Source: Salipiger thiooxidans (GTDB lineage Bacteria; Pseudomonadota; Alphaproteobacteria; Rhodobacterales; Rhodobacteraceae). From it: a DNA stretch of 64,000 bases. How positions within the stretch are numbered: position 1 is the first letter of the stretch; every line of letters begins with the position of its first letter. Below the pieces are notes generated by a model. That model made no database searches, was not told where the DNA came from, and saw nothing but the letters and a program-made list of their open reading frames with translations. The stretch lies in assembly GCF_900102075.1 (NCBI RefSeq), contig NZ_FNAV01000001.1, forward strand, positions 372,001 to 436,000. The letters are read 5' to 3'. Below, piece by piece: positions 54,109-63,867 of the stretch. The position numbers and the translations under genes were made by a program.

Positions 54109-55128
54109 ATGAAAAAAACCGTAATCCTTGGCGCGCTCACGGTGGCCGGTCTTGCGGCGGGTGCCGCAGGTGCGGCAACCCTTGACGACGTCAAGGCACG
54201 TGGCTCGCTGAACTGCGGCGTGTCGACCGGTCTGACCGGCTTCTCGGCCCCCGACGCCAACGGCGTCTGGCAGGGCTTCGACGTCGCCGTCTGCCGCGCG
54301 GTCGCCGCAGCGGTTCTCGGCGACCCGATGGCGGTCGAATTTGTGCCCACCACCGGGCAGACCCGCTTCACCGCGCTGGCGTCCGGCGAGATCGACGTGC
54401 TGGCGCGCAACACTACCTGGACCTTCTCGCGCGATGTCGACCTCAAGTTCGAATTCATCGGCGTGAACTACTACGATGGCCAGGGCTTCATGGTGCCCAA
54501 GGCCCTCGGCGTGAGCTCGGCCAAGGAACTCGACGGCGCAACCGTCTGCATCCAGACCGGCACCACCACCGAGCTGAACCTCGCGGACTTCTTCCGCGTG
54601 AACAACATCAGCTACGAGCCGGTGCCGATCGAGACCAACGCAGAGGCGCAGCAGCAGTACCTTGCCGGCGCCTGCGACGTCTACACCACCGACGCGTCCG
54701 GCCTCGCTGCCACCCGCGCGTCGTTCGAAGCTCCGGGCGATCACGTGATCCTGCCGGAAATCATCTCGAAAGAGCCGCTCGGCCCGCTCGTCCGCCACGG
54801 CGACAGCGAATGGGGCGACATCGTGCGCTGGACCCTCAACGCACTGGTCGCCGCCGAAGAATACGGCGTGACCTCGGCCAACATCGGCGAGCTCTCGGCG
54901 GCTCCGGGCAACAACCCGGAAATCAACCGTCTGCTCGGCACCGAAGGCGAGCTTGGCGCGATGTTCGGCCTCGAGGCCGACTGGGCCAAGAAAGCCATCA
55001 TGGCCAACGGCAACTACGGCGAGATCTTCGAGAAGACCATCGGCGAGAACACCCCCATCGGCCTGTCGCGCGGCCTGAACGCGCAGTGGACCGAAGGCGG
55101 CCTGCTCTACAGCCCGCCGTTCCGCTGA
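54109..55128 (+). CDS. bztA: Amino-acid ABC transporter substrate-binding protein (BztA/AapJ type)
   Basis: A 339-aa periplasmic protein. Signal peptide ILGALTVAGLAAGAAGAA, then TLDDVKARGSLNCGVSTGLT, FDVAVCRAVAAAVLG, ARNTTWTFSRDVDLKFEF and VCIQTGTTTELNLADFF, as in Rhodobacter BztA and Rhizobium AapJ. It binds glutamate, glutamine, aspartate and asparagine. GGAAGAGG precedes ATG 54109. A hairpin after the gene explains a higher expected level of this subunit. Confidence 0.95.
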   Translation: MKKTVILGALTVAGLAAGAAGAATLDDVKARGSLNCGVSTGLTGFSAPDANGVWQGFDVAVCRAVAAAVLGDPMAVEFVPTTGQTRFTALASGEIDVLARNTTWTFSRDVDLKFEFIGVNYYDGQGFMVPKALGVSSAKELDGATVCIQTGTTTELNLADFFRVNNISYEPVPIETNAEAQQQYLAGACDVYTTDASGLAATRASFEAPGDHVILPEIISKEPLGPLVRHGDSEWGDIVRWTLNALVAAEEYGVTSANIGELSAAPGNNPEINRLLGTEGELGAMFGLEADWAKKAIMANGNYGEIFEKTIGENTPIGLSRGLNAQWTEGGLLYSPPFR

Positions 55129-55144
55129 ACGGCACGAAAAACGA

Positions 55145-55173
55145 GGGCGCGGGGATGAACTCCCGCGCCCTTT
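55145..55173 (+). terminator. Attenuator-type hairpin between bztA and bztB
   Basis: Perfect 9-bp stem GGGCGCGGG / CCCGCGCCC, 8-base loop, then TTTCC. The weak T tract would let part of transcription continue into the permease genes. Confidence 0.75.
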
Positions 55174-55287
55174 CCAAATAGAGGGCGAAGCAGTCGCCCG
55201 ACACCAATACGAGTTTCCGACGAGGGGCGGAGGCCGGATCAACCGGCCCGGGACCCGGGAAGAACGGAAACCACCGGGGAGAACAAA

Positions 55288-56520
55288 ATGACGACCATGA
55301 CGGACCCGCCGGGGCAAGGCTTCCGGCTGTCTCAGCTTATCTACGATACCCGCTACCGCTCCCTGACCATTCAGGTGGTGGCGATGATCCTGCTGATGCT
55401 TCTCTTTTCGTGGCTCGTCTCGAACACGATCCACAACCTGCAGAACCTCGGCAAGGACTTCGACTTCGGCTTCCTGTGGCAACCGTCGGGCTATGACATC
55501 AACCAGCGCCTGATCGACTACAACAGCCAGAGCACCCACGGACGCGCCGCCCTTGTCGGCATCCTCAACACGCTGCTCGTCGCGGCGCTGGGATGCGCAC
55601 TGGCCACCGTGCTGGGCGTCATCGCCGGCGTGCTGCGCCTGTCCAACAACTGGCTGGTGGCGCGGCTGATGGCCTTCTACGTCGAGGGCTTCCGCAACGT
55701 GCCGCTGCTGCTGTGGATCGTGCTGATCTTCGCGCTGATGACCGAGGGCACCCCTGCCCCTTCGGCCTTCCGGGGCGACACCCCGTCCGCCTCGATGCTG
55801 TTCGACGCGGTGGCGATCACCAACCGCGGCGTCTACATTCCCGCCATCCACTTCAACGCGGCCTTCTTCGAGAGCGGGCTCTACAACTGGCTGCTGATCA
55901 TCGCGGTCTTCGCCGCCTCGGTCTTCGCCGTGAAGCGCATCGGCCACTGGGCCGCGGTCAAGCAGGAAGCCACCGGCGACCGGCCGACCACGTGGTACCT
56001 GACGCTGGGCGTGCTGATCGTCCCGACCGCGATCCTGATGGTGCTGATGGGCGCATATTTCGACCTGCCGTCGCTGCAGGGCTTCAACTTCGGCGGAGGC
56101 GTACACCTGCGCGGCTCGCTGATTGCACTCTGGCTGGCACTGTCGCTCTACACCGGTGCCTTTATCGCCGAGATCGTCCGGGGCGGCATCCTCGCCATCT
56201 CCAAGGGCCAGAGCGAGGCGGCCTTCGCGCTCGGCCTGCGCCCGGGCACGACGATGAACCTCGTGATCCTGCCGCAGGCGCTGCGGGTCATCATTCCGCC
56301 GCTGATCTCGCAGTTCCTGAACCTCACCAAGAACAGCTCGCTCGCCATCGCGGTGGGCTACATGGACGCGCGCTCGACCCTGGGCGGCATCACCATCAAC
56401 CAAACGGGCCGCGAGCTCGAGGGGATGCTGCTGCTGGGCCTGTTCTACCTCGTGCTCAGCCTGCTGATCTCGGGCGTGATGAACGTCTACAACAACTCCG
56501 TGAAGCTGAAGGAACGATGA
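55288..56520 (+). CDS. bztB: Amino-acid ABC transporter permease (BztB/AapQ type)
   Basis: A 410-aa inner-membrane permease with an N-terminal segment MILLMLLFSWLVSNTIHNLQ, a permease core and the ATPase-contact EAA motif SEAAFALGLRPGTTMNLVIL. It pairs with BztC. A perfect context AACCACCGGGGAG precedes the start. The next gene begins 1 bp after its stop. Confidence 0.95.
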   Translation: MTTMTDPPGQGFRLSQLIYDTRYRSLTIQVVAMILLMLLFSWLVSNTIHNLQNLGKDFDFGFLWQPSGYDINQRLIDYNSQSTHGRAALVGILNTLLVAALGCALATVLGVIAGVLRLSNNWLVARLMAFYVEGFRNVPLLLWIVLIFALMTEGTPAPSAFRGDTPSASMLFDAVAITNRGVYIPAIHFNAAFFESGLYNWLLIIAVFAASVFAVKRIGHWAAVKQEATGDRPTTWYLTLGVLIVPTAILMVLMGAYFDLPSLQGFNFGGGVHLRGSLIALWLALSLYTGAFIAEIVRGGILAISKGQSEAAFALGLRPGTTMNLVILPQALRVIIPPLISQFLNLTKNSSLAIAVGYMDARSTLGGITINQTGRELEGMLLLGLFYLVLSLLISGVMNVYNNSVKLKER

Positions 56521-56521
56521 G

Positions 56522-57838
56522 ATGAGCGATACCCACGCACAGACCGTCGCCTTCGTCCGCGACACCATGACCGAGCAGCAGGAGCCCCCGCTCTCGCAAT
56601 CCGGTGCCTACAAGTGGATGCGCGAGAACCTGCTCTCGACGCCGCTGAACGTGATCCTGACACTGGTCTCGGTCTGGCTGATCTACTCGGTCCTGAGCCA
56701 TGTCATGCCCTGGGCGGTGTTCGGGATCTGGGACGCCAGCAGCCTCTCGGAATGCCGCACCATCCGTGACGAGCTCTACGGCGCCGACGCCAACGTCGCC
56801 TGCTGGGCGGTGATCAGCGAACGCTGGAAGCAGCTGCTCTTCGGCTTCTACCCGCCCGAGCACTACTGGCGCCCGGTGCTGGCCTTCGTGCTGTTCCTCG
56901 TCGCGATCTCGCCGGTGCTGTTCTCGTCGCTGCCACGCAAGCTGCTGGCCTTCTCCGTCGTCGCGCCCTTCATCCTGTTCTGGCTGATCTGGGGCGGCAC
57001 CATCTGGGGGCCGATCTGCGTCGCACTCGGCTTCGTCATCGGCTGGGCGATCATCCGCTACGCAAGCCCCTACATCGGCGCGCTCGGCAGCGTCATCCTC
57101 GCCATCGTCGTACCGCTTCTGTACTGGTTCGTGCTGGCCGGGCCGCTCGACGACCTGCTGGCGTCGATCCTGCCCATCGGACTCGAGCAGGTGCAGTCCA
57201 AACAGATGGGCGGCTTCATGCTGGCCATGATCATCGGCATCTCGGGCATCGCCCTGTCGCTGCCGCTGGGCATCGTGCTGGCGCTCGGCCGCCAGTCGGA
57301 CCTGTTCCTCATCAACAAGTGCTCGGTGATCTTCATCGAGGTGATCCGCGGCGTGCCGCTGATCGTCTGGCTGTTCACCGCGTCGCTGCTGCTGAACTAC
57401 TTCCTGCCGCCGGGCACCAACTTCGACCTCATGCTGCGGGTCATCATCATGGTGACGCTGTTCTCCTCGGCCTACATCGCCGAGGTGGTGCGCGGGGGCC
57501 TCGCGGCCCTGCCCAAGGGCCAGTACGAAGCCGCCGACGCGCTGGGGCTCGACTACTGGAAATCCATGCGGCTCGTGATCCTGCCGCAGGCACTCAAGAT
57601 CTCGATCCCGGGGATCGTGAACACGTTCATCGGGCTCTTCAAGGACACCACGCTGGTGGTCTTCATCGGTCTGCTAGACCCCATCGGCCTGTCCAACGCG
57701 ATCCGGGCCAGTACCGAGTGGAACGGCATCTACTGGGAGCTCTTCGTCTTCATCGGCCTCTGCTTCTTCATCTTCTGCTTCAGCATGGGCCGCTATTCGC
57801 TCTTCCTCGAGAAAAAGCTCCGCCGTGAGCACCGCTAA
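56522..57838 (+). CDS. bztC: Amino-acid ABC transporter permease (BztC/AapM type)
   Basis: A 438-aa permease with several hydrophobic segments, including SVVAPFILFWLIWGGTIWG, and the EAA motif YEAADALGLDYWKSMRLVIL. The ORF opens at ATG 56522 (MSDTHAQTVAFVRD). It pairs with BztB to form the membrane pore. Confidence 0.95.
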   Translation: MSDTHAQTVAFVRDTMTEQQEPPLSQSGAYKWMRENLLSTPLNVILTLVSVWLIYSVLSHVMPWAVFGIWDASSLSECRTIRDELYGADANVACWAVISERWKQLLFGFYPPEHYWRPVLAFVLFLVAISPVLFSSLPRKLLAFSVVAPFILFWLIWGGTIWGPICVALGFVIGWAIIRYASPYIGALGSVILAIVVPLLYWFVLAGPLDDLLASILPIGLEQVQSKQMGGFMLAMIIGISGIALSLPLGIVLALGRQSDLFLINKCSVIFIEVIRGVPLIVWLFTASLLLNYFLPPGTNFDLMLRVIIMVTLFSSAYIAEVVRGGLAALPKGQYEAADALGLDYWKSMRLVILPQALKISIPGIVNTFIGLFKDTTLVVFIGLLDPIGLSNAIRASTEWNGIYWELFVFIGLCFFIFCFSMGRYSLFLEKKLRREHR

Positions 57839-57850
57839 GGAGACCTGATC

Positions 57851-58639
57851 ATGCAACAACAATCGACCACGTCCGTCGACCTCAGCCACATGACCGTCTC
57901 CGACGAGGTGGCCATCCAGATCACGAAGATGAACAAGTGGTACGGGAACTTCCACGTGCTGCGCGACATCGACCTGACCGTCTACCGCGGCGAGCGGATC
58001 GTCATCGCCGGGCCGTCGGGCTCGGGCAAGTCGACGATGATCCGCTGCATCAACCGCCTGGAGGAACACCAAGCGGGCAAGATCGTGGTGGACGGCACCG
58101 AACTCGGCTCCGACCTCAAGAACATCGACAAGATCCGGTCCGAGGTCGGGATGGTGTTCCAGCACTTCAACCTGTTCCCGCACCTGACCATCCTCGAGAA
58201 CTGCACCCTCGCCCCGATCTGGGTTCGCAAGATCCCCAAGAAGGAGGCCGAGGCCACGGCGATGCACTTCCTCGAGAAGGTGAAGATCCCCGAGCAGGCC
58301 AACAAGTACCCCGGCCAGCTCTCGGGCGGTCAGCAGCAGCGCGTGGCCATCGCCCGCTCGCTCTGCATGAAGCCGCGGATCATGCTCTTCGACGAGCCCA
58401 CCTCGGCGCTCGATCCCGAGATGATCAAGGAGGTGCTCGACACCATGGTATCGCTCGCCGAGGAAGGCATGACCATGATCTGCGTGACCCACGAGATGGG
58501 CTTCGCGCAGGCTGTGGCCAACCGGGTGATCTTCATGGACGCGGGCCAGATCGTCGAACAGAACGAGCCCAAGGAGTTCTTCAACAACCCGCAGCACGAG
58601 CGGACGAAGCTGTTCCTCAGCCAGATCCTCGGCCACTGA
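57851..58639 (+). CDS. bztD: Amino-acid ABC transporter ATPase (BztD/AapP type)
   Basis: A 262-aa ATPase: Walker [17 protein letters not shown]-loop [12 protein letters not shown], signature [16 protein letters not shown], Walker [17 protein letters not shown]-loop CVTHEMGFA. It drives the bzt transporter. AAGGAG precedes ATG 57851; a terminator follows. Confidence 0.97.
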   Translation: MQQQSTTSVDLSHMTVSDEVAIQITKMNKWYGNFHVLRDIDLTVYRGERIVIAGPSGSGKSTMIRCINRLEEHQAGKIVVDGTELGSDLKNIDKIRSEVGMVFQHFNLFPHLTILENCTLAPIWVRKIPKKEAEATAMHFLEKVKIPEQANKYPGQLSGGQQQRVAIARSLCMKPRIMLFDEPTSALDPEMIKEVLDTMVSLAEEGMTMICVTHEMGFAQAVANRVIFMDAGQIVEQNEPKEFFNNPQHERTKLFLSQILGH

Positions 58640-58673
58640 GCCCCCTGCCCGTCATTGCAGCCGGACGCAGCAA

Positions 58674-58700
58674 GGGCCCGCCATCCCGGCGGGCCCTTTT
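58674..58700 (+). terminator. Terminator of the bzt operon
   Basis: 9-bp stem GGGCCCGCC / GGCGGGCCC with a 5-base loop and TTTT. Confidence 0.88.
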
Positions 58701-58766
58701 CTCGCGCGCTGAAGCGGTCTCTTGACCGAGACGGGATCGCCCCGCCCCGCCGTATCAACGCAAAGA

Positions 58767-58799
58767 AAAACGCCCCGGAGAGGCTCTCCGGGGCGTTTT
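58767..58799. terminator. Bidirectional terminator after rpmD
   Basis: 16-bp perfect arms AAAACGCCCCGGAGAG / CTCTCCGGGGCGTTTT around one base. It ends the minus-strand rpmC-rpmD row at the place where most bacteria continue into rplO. Confidence 0.9.
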
Positions 58800-58821
58800 C
58801 CTGTCATGGTCAGAGCTGGCT

Positions 58822-59010
58822 TCAGCCGCGCTCTTCGATGATCTCGACGAGGTGCGGGATCTTGGCAACCATGCCGCGCACGGCGGGGGTGTCCTCGAGC
58901 TCGCGGGTCTTGTGCATCTTGTTCAGGCCCAGGCCGATCAGCGTCTTGCGCTGGACTTCGGGGCGACGGATCGGCGAGCCGATCTGCTTGACAACAATGG
59001 TCTTAGCCAT
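58822..59010 (-). CDS. rpmD: 50S ribosomal protein L30
   Basis: A 62-aa protein, [20 protein letters not shown] at its start with the conserved [19 protein letters not shown]. It is the last gene of the minus-strand spc row and is followed by a terminator instead of rplO. Confidence 0.98.
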   Translation of the reverse strand: MAKTIVVKQIGSPIRRPEVQRKTLIGLGLNKMHKTRELEDTPAVRGMVAKIPHLVEIIEERG

Positions 59011-59015
59011 GGATC

Positions 59016-59603
59016 TCAGGCCTCCTCAGCGACTTGGGTCGACTCGGCCGCAGCGTCTTCACGCTTGGGCAGGATGTCGGCCACTTTCTTGCCGCGGCGC
59101 TGTGCGACGTTGCGCGGCGACTGCTCGCGCCCGAGGCCGGCCAGCGTGGCGCGGATCATGTTGTAGGGGTTCTGCGAACCGATCGACTTGGCGACCACGT
59201 CGTGCACGCCCAGCATCTCGAACACGGCACGCATCGGACCACCGGCGATGATACCGGTACCTTGCGGTGCGGTGCGCATCACGACGCGGCCAGCGCCGTG
59301 GCGGCCTTCGATATCGTGGTGCAGGGTGCGGCCTTCGCGCAGCGGCACGCGGATCATCTTGCGCTTCGCCTGCTCAGTGGCCTTGCGGATGGCCTCGGGG
59401 ACCTCCTTGGCCTTACCCTTGCCAAAGCCGACGCGGCCCTTCTGGTCGCCCACAACCACGAGTGCAGCGAAGCCGAAACGCTTGCCGCCCTTCACGGTCT
59501 TGGACACACGGTTGATCGCGACAAGGCGATCGGCGAATTCGGGTGCGGCGTCCTCGCGGTCGCGGCGACCACGGCCTTCCCGGCGGTTATCACGTTCTGC
59601 CAT
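59016..59603 (-). CDS. rpsE: 30S ribosomal protein S5
   Basis: A 195-aa protein with [37 protein letters not shown] and [17 protein letters not shown], typical of S5. Start 59603 has AGAAGGA upstream; the earlier in-frame start at 59651 lacks one. A 191-bp gap, longer than others in the row and containing a GC-rich hairpin near 59730, separates it from rplR. Confidence 0.97.
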   Translation of the reverse strand: MAERDNRREGRGRRDREDAAPEFADRLVAINRVSKTVKGGKRFGFAALVVVGDQKGRVGFGKGKAKEVPEAIRKATEQAKRKMIRVPLREGRTLHHDIEGRHGAGRVVMRTAPQGTGIIAGGPMRAVFEMLGVHDVVAKSIGSQNPYNMIRATLAGLGREQSPRNVAQRRGKKVADILPKREDAAAESTQVAEEA

Positions 59604-59794
59604 CTGGCATTCCTTCTGTTCAGGGTCGGCGCGCGGCTCAACGCGTTGCACCGGATGGTGTCGATCCTTGGTGAGCCCCTGCGATAGGCGAAGGGTCCCG
59701 GATCATCGAGGCGTTGCCGCCTACAGGAAAGCGGGGCGACAGGGCCGCCCCGCGTTTCGACCGCCAGGTGAGCGTCAGGCGCCCACCCTGCGGA

Positions 59795-60154
59795 TCAGAT
59801 CTTCAGACCTGCTTCGCGGGCGGCGTCGGCCAGAGCCTTCACACGACCGTGGAACAGGAAACCGCCGCGGTCGAAGTAGGCTTCTTCCACACCGGCTGCC
59901 TTCGCGCGCTCGGCAATCGCGGCGCCCACCTTCGCGGCGGCCTCCACGTTGCCCTTGCCGACGACGCCCAGATCCTTCTCGAGCGAGGAGGCCGAGGCCA
60001 GGGTCACGCCCTGCACGTCGTCGATCAGCTGCACGCTGATGTTCTTGTTCGAACGGTGCACCGAAAGCCGCACGCGGCCTGCGTTCACCTTGCGAAGCTT
60101 GTTCCGGACGCGCAGGCGGCGCTTGAGGAACAGTTCCCGTTTGCTGAGTGCCAT
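59795..60154 (-). CDS. rplR: 50S ribosomal protein L18
   Basis: A 119-aa protein: [35 protein letters not shown] and the end [20 protein letters not shown] fit L18, the 5S-rRNA-binding protein. It starts 11 bp after rplF. Confidence 0.98.
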   Translation of the reverse strand: MALSKRELFLKRRLRVRNKLRKVNAGRVRLSVHRSNKNISVQLIDDVQGVTLASASSLEKDLGVVGKGNVEAAAKVGAAIAERAKAAGVEEAYFDRGGFLFHGRVKALADAAREAGLKI

Positions 60155-60165
60155 TGTCTGCGTCC

Positions 60166-60699
60166 TTACTTCTTCTTGCCTTCCTTGGCGAAGATGTATT
60201 CGCCCTTATAGCGAATACCCTTGCCTTTGTAGGGCTCGGGGCGGCGCCAGTCGCGAATGTTCGCGGCAACCTGGCCAACCTGCTGGATGTCGTGACCTTC
60301 CACGACGATCTCCGTCGGCTTCGCGCAGGTGACCGTGATCCCCTCCGGAATGTCGAAGTTCACGTCGTGGCTGTAGCCCAGGTTCAGCTTCAGGACCGAA
60401 CCCTGAACCGCGGCGCGGTAACCCACACCCTGGATCTCGAGCTCTTTCTTGAAGGTGTTCTGAACACCGTGCACCATGTTCGCGACGACGGTGCGGGACA
60501 TGCCCCACTGCTGGCGCGCGCGCTTGGAGTTGCCGCGCGGCTCAACGGACACACTGTTTTCGTCGACGGTGATGGTCACGTCGTCGGTGGCGACGAAGGT
60601 CTGGGTGCCTTTCGGCCCCTTAACTTCGACGGTCTGGCCGCTGACGGATGCGGTGACACCCGAGGGCAGCTCAACCGGCTTTTTCCCAATACGAGACAT
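60166..60699 (-). CDS. rplF: 50S ribosomal protein L6
   Basis: A 177-aa protein: [20 protein letters not shown] at the start and [20 protein letters not shown] at the end, diagnostic of L6. Start 60699 follows AAGGAGGG. Confidence 0.98.
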   Translation of the reverse strand: MSRIGKKPVELPSGVTASVSGQTVEVKGPKGTQTFVATDDVTITVDENSVSVEPRGNSKRARQQWGMSRTVVANMVHGVQNTFKKELEIQGVGYRAAVQGSVLKLNLGYSHDVNFDIPEGITVTCAKPTEIVVEGHDIQQVGQVAANIRDWRRPEPYKGKGIRYKGEYIFAKEGKKK

Positions 60700-60709
60700 C
60701 AGTCCCTCC

Positions 60710-61102
60710 TTAGAATACCGTGCAGAGCACCTCGCCGCCAACATTGGCAGCGCGGGCGTTCGCGTCCGACATCACACCTTTAGGCGTGCTGACAATCGAC
60801 ACACCCAGGCCCTGGCGGACCGAGGGGATGTCCTTGACACCCATGTAGACGCGGCGGCCGGGCTTGGAGACCCGCTTGAGCTCGCGAATGACGGGGGTGC
60901 CGTCGAAGTACTTCAGGCTGATCTCGAGCGTCGGGTGACCGTTGGTGTCGGTCCCGGACTCGTAGCCGCGGATGTAACCTTCGTCCGCGAGCACATCGAG
61001 AACCCAGGCGCGCAGCTTCGAGCCGGGGGTCGACACGGTCGACTTGCCACGCAGCTGTGCGTTACGGATACGGGTGAGCATATCGCCGATAGGATCGTTC
61101 AT
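60710..61102 (-). CDS. rpsH: 30S ribosomal protein S8
   Basis: A 130-aa protein: [20 protein letters not shown] and the end [20 protein letters not shown] fit S8, which in many bacteria also represses its operon. Normal length. Confidence 0.98.
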   Translation of the reverse strand: MNDPIGDMLTRIRNAQLRGKSTVSTPGSKLRAWVLDVLADEGYIRGYESGTDTNGHPTLEISLKYFDGTPVIRELKRVSKPGRRVYMGVKDIPSVRQGLGVSIVSTPKGVMSDANARAANVGGEVLCTVF

Positions 61103-61114
61103 CTCATACCCTCC

Positions 61115-61420
61115 TTACCAGCTCGACTTCACGACGCCGGGCAGCTGACCGTTCGAGCCCAGCTCGCGCAGCATGATCCGGGAGATCTTGAGCTTGCGGT
61201 AGTAGGCATGCGGACGGCCGGTCAGCTGGCAACGGTTGTGCAGGCGGCTCGGGGCGGAGTTGCGCGGAAGTTTCGCCAGTTTCAGGCGAGCCTTGAAGCG
61301 CTCTTCCATCGGTTTGGATTCGTCGTTCGCGATCTCTTTGAGCTCAGCGCGCTTGGCGGCGTACTTCTCCACCAGCGCCTGGCGCTTCTTCTCGCGTTCG
61401 ATCATGGATTTCTTGGCCAT
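61115..61420 (-). CDS. rpsN: 30S ribosomal protein S14
   Basis: A 101-aa S14 of the zinc-free long type: [20 protein letters not shown] then [19 protein letters not shown]. No CxxC zinc site is present. Confidence 0.98.
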   Translation of the reverse strand: MAKKSMIEREKKRQALVEKYAAKRAELKEIANDESKPMEERFKARLKLAKLPRNSAPSRLHNRCQLTGRPHAYYRKLKISRIMLRELGSNGQLPGVVKSSW

Positions 61421-61432
61421 GTCTGTCGCTCC

Positions 61433-61993
61433 TTACGCGTTGAAGGGCATGTTGAAAGCCTTCAACAGCGCCTTGGCTTCCGCATCGGTGGATGCGGTGG
61501 TGGTGATGATGATGTCCATGCCCCAGACCTCGTCGACCTTGTCGAAGTCGATCTCGGGGAAGACGATGTGTTCCTTGATGCCCATGGCAAAGTTGCCACG
61601 GCCGTCGAACGACGGCTTCACACCGCGGAAGTCCCGGATCCGGGGCATCGCGACGTTGATCAGGCGATCGAGGAATTCATACATCCGGTCACCACGCAGG
61701 GTCACCTTGGCGCCCAGCGGCATCTCTTCACGAACGCGGAAGCCGGCGATCGACTTCTTGGCTTTCGTGGTGACAGCATGCTGGCCGGCGATCTTGGTCA
61801 GGTCTTCCTGAGCCGATTTCGCCTTCTTGGAGTCGCGCACGGCTTCGGCACCGCAGCCGATGTTCAGAACGATCTTATCGAGTGCAGGGATCTGCATGTC
61901 GTTCTTGTAGCCGAACTCTTCTTTCAGAGCGGCCTTGATGTCGCTGCGGAAATGCGCCTTGAGACGCGGGGTGTAGTTCGCGGTATCAAGCAT
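61433..61993 (-). CDS. rplE: 50S ribosomal protein L5
   Basis: A 186-aa 5S-rRNA-binding protein: [40 protein letters not shown] and [20 protein letters not shown]. Its start overlaps the end of rplX by 8 bp. Confidence 0.98.
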   Translation of the reverse strand: MLDTANYTPRLKAHFRSDIKAALKEEFGYKNDMQIPALDKIVLNIGCGAEAVRDSKKAKSAQEDLTKIAGQHAVTTKAKKSIAGFRVREEMPLGAKVTLRGDRMYEFLDRLINVAMPRIRDFRGVKPSFDGRGNFAMGIKEHIVFPEIDFDKVDEVWGMDIIITTTASTDAEAKALLKAFNMPFNA

Positions 61994-62297
61994 CGATCAC
62001 GTCCCCCGTGGTCTTGGCGAAGCGGACCTTCTTGTCGCCTTCGATGCGGAAGCCGACGCGGGTCGGTTTGCCGTTTGCATCGACGATGGCGATGTTCGAG
62101 AGGTCCAGCGGCATTGCCTGGGACAGACGGCCGCCTTGCGACGTCTGGCTCTGGCGCGTGTGACGGATGGCCATGTTGATGCCGCCGACGATGGCCTTGC
62201 CGGCCTTCGGATCGACGGATTCGATGGTCCCGGTCTTGCCCTTGTCCTTGCCGGCAAGGACGATGACCTTGTCACCTTTTTTCAGCTTGGCAGCCAT
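61986..62297 (-). CDS. rplX: 50S ribosomal protein L24
   Basis: A 103-aa protein with the KOW motif [20 protein letters not shown] and the end [20 protein letters not shown]. It shares its first base with the last base position of the rplN stop region. Confidence 0.98.
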   Translation of the reverse strand: MAAKLKKGDKVIVLAGKDKGKTGTIESVDPKAGKAIVGGINMAIRHTRQSQTSQGGRLSQAMPLDLSNIAIVDANGKPTRVGFRIEGDKKVRFAKTTGDVIDA

Positions 62298-62665
62298 CAG
62301 AGCACCTCCGGCGCGAGCGAGATGATCTTCATGAAGTTCTTCGCACGCAGCTCGCGAACGACCGGCCCGAAGATACGGGTGCCGACCGGCTCGCCCGAGT
62401 TGTTCAGGATGACGGCCGCGTTGCGGTCGAAGCGGATGGACGTGCCGTCTTCACGGCGGACTTCCTTGGCGGTGCGCACGACGACGGCCTTGCGGACGTC
62501 ACCCTTCTTCACGCGACCGCGCGGAATGGCCTCTTTCACCGAGACGACGATGATGTCGCCGACCGATGCGTAGCGGCGATGCGAGCCGCCGAGGACCTTG
62601 ATGCACTGAACTTTCCGGGCACCGGAATTGTCAGCGACATCCAGATTGGTCTGCATCTGGATCAT
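62297..62665 (-). CDS. rplN: 50S ribosomal protein L14
   Basis: A 122-aa protein: [20 protein letters not shown] and the end [19 protein letters not shown], fully typical. A 75-bp gap separates it from rpsQ. Confidence 0.98.
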   Translation of the reverse strand: MIQMQTNLDVADNSGARKVQCIKVLGGSHRRYASVGDIIVVSVKEAIPRGRVKKGDVRKAVVVRTAKEVRREDGTSIRFDRNAAVILNNSGEPVGTRIFGPVVRELRAKNFMKIISLAPEVL

Positions 62666-62740
62666 GTGGTTTCTCCCGACCTTTGGGGGCTGTTCTTGGT
62701 CTACCCCCCAGGGTTTCGATCAAACTCGGACGTGGGCGGA

Positions 62741-62971
62741 TTACTCCGCGATCACTTCCCAGCGTTTCGTCTTCGACTTCGGAGCGCACTCGATGATGCG
62801 GACCATATCGCCGACAGCGAACTTTTCCGCCTCGTCGTGAGCGCGGTATTTCTTCGACTTCTTGATGGTCTTCTGCAGCACCGGGTGCTTGAAGCGGCGG
62901 ACCACCTGGACCGTGACGGTCTGAGCGTTGGCGGTGGAGGTCACGGTGCCTTGCAGGATACGCTTGGGCAT
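62741..62971 (-). CDS. rpsQ: 30S ribosomal protein S17
   Basis: A 76-aa protein: [20 protein letters not shown] and [20 protein letters not shown] fit S17. It starts 12 bp after rpmC. Confidence 0.98.
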   Translation of the reverse strand: MPKRILQGTVTSTANAQTVTVQVVRRFKHPVLQKTIKKSKKYRAHDEAEKFAVGDMVRIIECAPKSKTKRWEVIAE

Positions 62972-62983
62972 GGGGTTAACTCC

Positions 62984-63190
62984 TTATTCCGCCGAAGCCG
63001 CGGCAGCGGCTTTCTGGTTCAGCACGGTCTTGACGCGTGCCACGTCGCGACGCACCTGGCGGATGCGTGCGGTGTTCTCGATGGCTCCGGTGGCTTTCTG
63101 GAAGCGGAGGTTGAAGGCCTCCTTCTTCAGGGCCACGAGCTCGTCCCGGAGCTGGTCCGGGGTCTTCGAGCTAAGCTCTTTGGCGTCCAT
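62984..63190 (-). CDS. rpmC: 50S ribosomal protein L29
   Basis: A 68-aa protein: [20 protein letters not shown] and the central [20 protein letters not shown] are typical of L29. Start 63190 follows AAAGGAG. It is the first gene of the row here; in most bacteria rplP precedes it. Confidence 0.98.
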   Translation of the reverse strand: MDAKELSSKTPDQLRDELVALKKEAFNLRFQKATGAIENTARIRQVRRDVARVKTVLNQKAAAAASAE

Positions 63191-63278
63191 ATCGGTCGCT
63201 CCTTTGTTGCAACATCACCGGAGAGCCCCGTCGTTAAGCGGGTCACCCTGATTCCCGGTGGAGGTGGATGAACGCGGT

Positions 63279-63306
63279 CTATAGGCGCGTTGGGGCGAGA
63301 TGGCAA
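63279..63306 (-). promoter_or_regulatory. Candidate promoter of the rpmC-rpmD operon
   Basis: Read on minus: TTGCCA (63306-63301) and CTATAG (63284-63279) with a 16-bp spacer, 88 bp before the rpmC start. Nearly identical to the candidate rplO promoter (TTGCCT, 16 bp, CTATAG). Confidence 0.6.
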
Positions 63307-63338
63307 GGAGAGTCTTGGACCGCCGAGGTCCGCCTAGC

Positions 63339-63509
63339 CTAGCGCCCGCCACGCATCGCTTTGAACAATCGGACCAAGCTCTCCGAAGACGGTTTACGGC
63401 CTATCAGGAATGCTATCGCTACAAGAGCGAGCAACACGGCACCAAGCCCCAAGCCTTCAGCGACACCGATATTCAATTCTGCATTCGCGATGAGTTCTGT
63501 CAGGTTCAT
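63339..63509 (-). CDS. Small single-span membrane protein, 56 aa
   Basis: Begins MNLTELIANAELNIGVAEG and has one hydrophobic span (about residues 20-37, LGLGAVLLALVAIAFLIG) followed by a basic tail (RKPSSESLVRLFKAMRGGR), the inside-positive arrangement. GGAGAGG lies before ATG 63509. It is upstream of rpmC on the same strand. Family not recognised; base composition is lower in G+C than around it. Confidence 0.6.
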   Translation of the reverse strand: MNLTELIANAELNIGVAEGLGLGAVLLALVAIAFLIGRKPSSESLVRLFKAMRGGR

Positions 63510-63867
63510 TGACCTCTCCAAAACTTTCGAGGGTCAATGTTCGTGAGAACAAAGGAGCGCCCCCCGACAAAGTTGTCGGTTACGATCCTCAGTCCTCTTT
63601 TCCTACAAAGGTGGCGCCACCATTTTGGTCGGGCACCGCCCCAGAAGCGATCTGGGTATTTAGTGAACTCAAAACTAGCTACTGACACCACGCTTTCGGG
63701 CGGCCGCCGAAGCTCGACATGCAGGTCGTCGATCTTTGGCCTTCACTCGAAAGATGTCAGATCAATTCGATCAAGACTCTGCAATACCAACGAGCCTGTT
63801 GGGCTCCGCCCGTTCGCACCTCAAACGCTCCCCCGGAGCGTTTGCCGTGCAAAGCCCGGACCGGCGC
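63510..63867. other. AT-richer intergenic patch
   Basis: This 358-bp region between the small membrane ORF and the end of the oxygenase gene has lower G+C than the rest of the window. A minus-strand frame at 63506-63691 (GTG start, 61 aa, ending VLTNIDPRKFWRGQ) overlaps the small membrane gene by 4 bp and could be an upstream partner; I cannot confirm it. Nothing else is convincing. Confidence 0.4.

Noticed and set aside
54013-56568. 851-aa minus-strand ORF opposite bztA and bztB
   Set aside because: It is antisense to well-recognised transporter genes and rich in His, Arg, Asp and Gln repeats without motifs.
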